Of a stretch of 64,000 nt of DNA, positions 61,501 to 64,000 are shown one piece after another (position 1 is the first letter of the stretch; every line of letters starts with the position of its first letter). This stretch comes from Paludibacterium sp. B53371 (GTDB taxonomy: Bacteria; Pseudomonadota; Gammaproteobacteria; Burkholderiales; Chromobacteriaceae). Made by a program: the position numbers and the translations under genes. Under the pieces are notes generated by a model, which searched no databases, had not been told where the DNA came from, and saw only the letters and a program-made list of their open reading frames with translations. The stretch spans positions 930,001 through 994,000 of the forward strand of contig NZ_CP069163.1 of the NCBI RefSeq assembly GCF_018802765.1, in the 5' to 3' direction.

Positions 61501-63546
61501 CGGCGAGTGTTTGCTGGCCACGCTGAAGGCATCGATCACCAGGAAGCGGATCTGCTTGTCACGGATGGTCTGGCGTGCGGCCTGCGGCAGCTCGCGCCAG
61601 ATTTCTTCCGGCGAAGCGTTGGATTGCAGGATGAAGGTGCCGCCCCTGGCCAGGCCGCGCAGCGGGTTGGTGTGGCTGAATACCTTGTGGTCGGGCGAGA
61701 TGACGATTTCGACATCTTCCAGCTCGGCGTTGGTGATCTTGATCGGTTCCGGGCTGAGGGTGATGTAGTAGTTGGTCGGGGCGCCGCTCTTTTCCGAGCC
61801 GTATTTCGGTGCGGCCTTGGAGTGCAGGTCGAGTGCACCGGCCAGGATGTCGGTCAGCAGTTTGCCGGAGGCGATGGTGCCGTAGCCGCCTACCGAGTGG
61901 AAGCGGATGCGGAAGGCGCTGTCCGGCAGCAGCCGCGGATTGTCGCCGGTTTCCAGCGCCATGCGCTCGGTTTCCGGATAGGCCGCTTTCAGGCGGGCCT
62001 GCAGCTCGGCCATGCGCGGCGACGGATCCTTGGAGAAGAACTGGCTGCCAAGGTAGACCAGCGGAGCCGGGTTGCCACTGGCCAGATGGTGGAAGGCGGC
62101 AATCAGGTGACGCGGCTGCAGGTCGTGACCACCCAGGCCGAAGATGGCGGTAGTCAGCATCGGCAGCTGCTCGATGGCGTCGATGCCTTCATAGCGCAGC
62201 TGGTCGGCGTTTTCGCGCGCCTTGAACAGCGCCTGGGTGACCAGGCTGCTCAGGGCGGTCTGTTCCGAGCGTTCCAGCACCATGACCGCCTTCTTGCCCT
62301 TCAGGGCAGCAACGATTTCGGCTTCCGGGAACGGTTGCAGCAGTTTGACGGCGACCAGGCCGACCTTCTCGCCCTTGGCGCGCAGGTGGCTGACCACGGC
62401 TTCCACGTCTTCGGTGACCGAGCCCAGGCCGACCATGACGGTTTCGGCATCGTCACAATGGAAGGTGTGGATCGGCGCATAGTGTCGACCGGTCAGTGCC
62501 GAGTATTCGGCCATGGCCTGACGCACCATGGCGGGAACGGCGCTGACAAAGTGAGTGCGGTGGTCGATGGCACCAGCCTGGAAGTCCGGCTGGTTTTGTA
62601 CCGGGCCGGTCAGCCCCGGGTTGTTGATGTCGACCAGGGCCGGGACGCGCTGGCGCGTGCCCTTGGCATGGGCATTGCGCCACTGGCGGCGCCACGGGCG
62701 CTGCAGTTCGGCCGGCAGCCAGGCCAGCGTGTCGTCCAGCAGCTTGCCTTCGGCATCCTGTTCGATGGCCTCGGCATGCTGGTTCAGGTAGGTGTCCAGT
62801 GCCGCATATTGTGCATCGGTCAGGTCGGCGCGCTGGTTGTCCAGGTATTGGCGCAGCTGGGCCACGCGTCCCTTGGCACCGAACAGCATTTCCTGCGCCA
62901 GGGTCGGGGCCTTGATATAGGCCTGCGGGTCGCCGATAAACTCTGCCAGCAGTTCCGGCTCGGGCAGACAGGCTTCGCTCAGCATGTGGCTGGTAGAGAA
63001 GCCATCCATGGCGTTGGCTACCGGGATCAGCGAGTCGGCAGACAGTCGGTAGGAGATGGCGGCCAGGTCTGCCGCTTCCTGCGGGTTAGCGCCGAACAGG
63101 ATGGTATAGCCGGCGGACAGCAGGGCGTAGACGTCGTCATGGCCGGCCATCACGTTGAGCGAATGGCGCGAGACCACACGCGCGGCCACTTGCAGCACGA
63201 AACCGCCGACTTTCTTGCCGACCGTGACGTAATGCGATTCCATGGCATACAGGATGCCCTGGCTGGAGGACGCATTGGAGATGTATTGCCCGCCGGTCAG
63301 TGCCGCGCCCAGCGCGCCACTTTGCGCCGAGTGTTCGCCTTCCGGGCTGAAGAAGAACGGATGTTTGCCCCAGACATTGACACTGCCGTCGGCACGGGCT
63401 GCCTCGAACAGCTCGGCAATTTCGGTCGACGGGGTGATCGGGTAACCGATGACACCACCGCAGACATGATTCATCACATGCGCGACAGCACCATTACCGT
63501 GAATGACACAGGGAATGCCAGGGTATTTCGCTTGATCGACTTTCAT
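58564..63546 (-). CDS. Pyruvate:ferredoxin (flavodoxin) oxidoreductase-like protein with extra C-terminal ferredoxin domain
   Basis: A 1660-residue protein; usual PFOR proteins have about 1170-1200 residues. Order: pyrimidine/alpha domain from residue 1 (VCGGVIGYPITPSTEIAELFE), domain with the transketolase-C-like fold (near 350-470), gamma domain at about 560-800 (FHSVGGYGTIASGKLLTDI), two [4Fe-4S] motifs at about 845 (CTGCMECTMVCP) and 978 (CSGCLECVDVCG), and TPP domain at about 1050-1420 (GHGGCRGCGE, TIGGDGANYDIGFGAL). A coiled-coil and Ala-rich linker leads to a C-terminal CTSCNTC ferredoxin (about 1595-1660). Likely decarboxylates pyruvate and reduces ferredoxin. ATG at 63546 is preferred to 63618. 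Confidence 0.9.
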   Translation of the reverse strand: MKVDQAKYPGIPCVIHGNGAVAHVMNHVCGGVIGYPITPSTEIAELFEAARADGSVNVWGKHPFFFSPEGEHSAQSGALGAALTGGQYISNASSSQGILYAMESHYVTVGKKVGGFVLQVAARVVSRHSLNVMAGHDDVYALLSAGYTILFGANPQEAADLAAISYRLSADSLIPVANAMDGFSTSHMLSEACLPEPELLAEFIGDPQAYIKAPTLAQEMLFGAKGRVAQLRQYLDNQRADLTDAQYAALDTYLNQHAEAIEQDAEGKLLDDTLAWLPAELQRPWRRQWRNAHAKGTRQRVPALVDINNPGLTGPVQNQPDFQAGAIDHRTHFVSAVPAMVRQAMAEYSALTGRHYAPIHTFHCDDAETVMVGLGSVTEDVEAVVSHLRAKGEKVGLVAVKLLQPFPEAEIVAALKGKKAVMVLERSEQTALSSLVTQALFKARENADQLRYEGIDAIEQLPMLTTAIFGLGGHDLQPRHLIAAFHHLASGNPAPLVYLGSQFFSKDPSPRMAELQARLKAAYPETERMALETGDNPRLLPDSAFRIRFHSVGGYGTIASGKLLTDILAGALDLHSKAAPKYGSEKSGAPTNYYITLSPEPIKITNAELEDVEIVISPDHKVFSHTNPLRGLARGGTFILQSNASPEEIWRELPQAARQTIRDKQIRFLVIDAFSVASKHSPSPALATRMMGIAFIGAVAGHVPQVLAGTEREVLLDKIAKQIAKKFGSKGEAIVEGNMNVIRDGIAATLPLDYDSAALRAIDGEPAKVSFAGPELSAAMCRRAGSAATGGLFDKEYFEEMVAKPFRSGTIGEAPVLPGIGMFMPTGTAGAKDKGLFRRTVPDFDPAQCTGCMECTMVCPDAAMPSAVHDIHELLRGAIGQLELTGAQRETMHNQVFALVEAIRAAYRDHQAERPFHEHVEAAVATLGELSPALRSHYQQMVAKLADYPVARTKPFFDAMEKAQPGTGGLFNVSIDPWKCSGCLECVDVCGPGALKARDQDNALFDTLQRRFAFLAKLPSTPERFVNEALEQGGDIKRLMLVRDNYYATTGGHGGCRGCGEVTAIRLVMSTSQAITEKRRRLHTRQLEQIIAALEDKRDALPAGDQTRERLSQLSAKLENQLYQMESGPTGNGQSGTVIANATGCSSVYASTFPFNPYNDPWVNSLFQDAQPLAKGMFEGIAAQKTELVRALRQAQLELAGEYRAEEHDSVLRYLNWSTFTPEELKLLPTVMTIGGDGANYDIGFGALSRILVSGTPIKIMVLNTGAYSNTGGQASTSSYVAQDSDLARFGKAHHGKHEQRKELALIAAFHGNVFACVSSTALHGHFLKNTLAYLEYTDGPAMLDVYTPCQGEHGIADRASAEHSRLAVESRMCPVFVHDPRRGKTLFERLSLEGNPDLDKTWSKTTLEYLDEEGKLQLMEVALTPAQFALGENRFKKQFSKLDDSADAVPVDAYVELNPEARDGKTPFIYAVDGKRRLTRLAVSDEIVALTEDRRRNWQLLQTLSGRQVAVMNENHRAELEALKQQYLQAVEQRESSIDAMARTMADLATASKAPASIGQIPIVAVGGQPAAAASAAAPAAAGDALLVFDDNDHTKCTSCNTCYQELPELFEKTRVVVEGESRDVAQLIPGALDKVTVTDDLKSRVARVIANCDAEVIR

Positions 63547-63658
63547 GGAGAGGTATCCAAGAGCTGGGTAAATTGTTATCTCCCGGGGCGTCGCGGACGC
63601 AGCGGGCACCTGATTCATATGGAATACTCAGCCCAAAAATCGACAAACTCTTTTACCT

Positions 63659-63680
63659 GAATCAACAATTGTCTTGATTC
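63659..63680 (-). promoter_or_regulatory. Operator-like inverted repeat upstream of the PFOR operon
   Basis: GAATCAA (63659-63665) and TTGATTC (63674-63680) form a perfect 7-bp inverted repeat separated by 8 bases, 113 bases upstream of the chosen PFOR start. It is not an FNR box, because the TTGAT-type halves face outward. A regulator could bind here; which one is unknown. Confidence 0.4.
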
Positions 63681-63835
63681 GGAAGCAAACCTTGCTTGCT
63701 TGATCTTTGTCAGCGAATCGGAGGCTTGATGTGTCGCAATTTTGTCATTTTACGAACTTATATGGCGTATACGTGAAAATGATTGACACATTTTTGTCTT
63801 GACGTGCTGTGCGTATTATCCAACAGGAGACTTGC

Positions 63836-64000
63836 ATGGAAATGAAACACCTGAATGCCGGCAAGCTGCGAACCGCGGGCTATGACCGTGCCAGCCGCAC
63901 GCTGCGTGTCGAGCTGGAGGATGGCCGGTGTCTGGATTACAGCGGGGTGAGCGAAGCGCTCTGGCAACGGCTGGCCGGCTCGGCTTCGGCCTGGAGTGTC
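63836..64000 (+). CDS. KTSC-domain protein (3' end cut off by the window)
   Basis: An ATG at 63836 with ribosome site CAGGAGA seven bases before it opens a frame that runs off the window after 55 codons. The visible residues (TAGYDRASRTLRVELEDGRCLDYSGVSEALWQRLAGSAS) match the KTSC domain, a short domain of unknown function often found in small proteins or joined to nucleic-acid enzymes; its namesake end lies outside. It is divergent from the PFOR operon. Confidence 0.75.
   Translation, partial: MEMKHLNAGKLRTAGYDRASRTLRVELEDGRCLDYSGVSEALWQRLAGSASAWSV

Noticed and set aside
60790-63660. Very long open frame (956 codons) on the plus strand opposite the PFOR gene
   Set aside because: It is antisense to a fully conserved protein; high GC removes stop codons from the complementary frame. 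No ribosome site or family match.
63659-63680. FNR/Anr binding site before the PFOR operon
   Set aside because: The FNR consensus is TTGAT-N4-ATCAA; here the halves are GAATCAA and TTGATTC in outward orientation with an 8-base gap.
1-64000. CRISPR arrays, rRNA genes, intact insertion sequences or prophage
   Set aside because: No regularly spaced repeats, rRNA sequence or transposase/phage structural genes were seen; the only mobile-like item is the 58-bp palindrome behind sdaA.

Overview
The window is about 64 kb of GC-rich, gene-dense bacterial chromosome. The gene content (Lrp, FolD-PurU, a PFOR/Nfn-like pair, a SpeF-type ornithine decarboxylase, cytochrome c', a single-type iron-sulfur serine dehydratase, a Pro-Arg-His-His tRNA cluster) and the protein flavour fit a betaproteobacterium of the Neisseriales, probably Chromobacteriaceae. 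This placement is an inference from protein similarity, not from an rRNA gene. No rRNA, CRISPR array, intact insertion sequence or prophage is visible.

Layout. 1-3505: the end of an ArcD-type antiporter, an AraC regulator divergent from an EamA exporter, and a tail-anchored unknown protein. 3682-7333: a TPP riboswitch and thiBPQ (thiamine import). 7380-9703: an acetyltransferase, a YbaK-type deacylase co-transcribed with lrp, and a GntR/FCD regulator. 9937-10333: four minus-strand tRNA genes. 10449-12889: folD, purU and a membrane protein (one-carbon metabolism). 12900-17617: an MFS exporter, a long AT-rich leader, ornithine decarboxylase and cytochrome c'. 17621-21730: DedA, two tandem periplasmic solute-binding proteins, a YecA/YgfB-family protein, a flavin-binding Nim-like protein and a YdcH-like small protein. 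21940-24401: a candidate small RNA back to back with a TetR gene and an MscS channel. 24408-29224: two acetyltransferases, a glutathione transferase, an HDOD protein and LysP. 29225-30222 is non-coding and holds a pseudoknot-like repeat. 30223-40273: nitronate monooxygenase, a small exported/membrane pair, L-serine dehydratase with a 58-bp palindrome behind it, an EamA transporter, an SbmA/YddA-like ABC transporter, an HD-GYP phosphodiesterase and a GT39 glycosyltransferase.

40492-43391: tRNA-Leu followed by an AT-rich patch that looks acquired, with a frame-interrupted gene, an orphan small gene and a CgeB-like glycosyltransferase. 43640-48152: a small membrane protein, a QseBC-like two-component system and a Tat-exported spermidine-dehydrogenase-like flavoprotein. 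48184-55083: an EmrB-EmrA-outer-membrane-factor efflux operon divergent from its TetR regulator, a small orphan gene and a second EmrB-type pump. 55727-63546: a two-gene operon of a giant pyruvate:ferredoxin oxidoreductase-like protein with an extra C-terminal ferredoxin domain, and a fused NfnB-NfnA-like ferredoxin:NADP oxidoreductase. The window closes inside a KTSC-domain gene.

Themes. Polyamine and basic amino acid metabolism recurs (ArcD-type antiporter, ornithine decarboxylase, LysP, spermidine dehydrogenase). Efflux is heavily represented. The most notable items are the PFOR/Nfn redox operon, the readable translational TPP switch, the candidate sRNA at 22037-21940, a 10-base element (TAAACTGTAC) shared by the promoters of two paralogous TetR genes, the structured ornithine decarboxylase leader, and the frame-interrupted gene beside tRNA-Leu.
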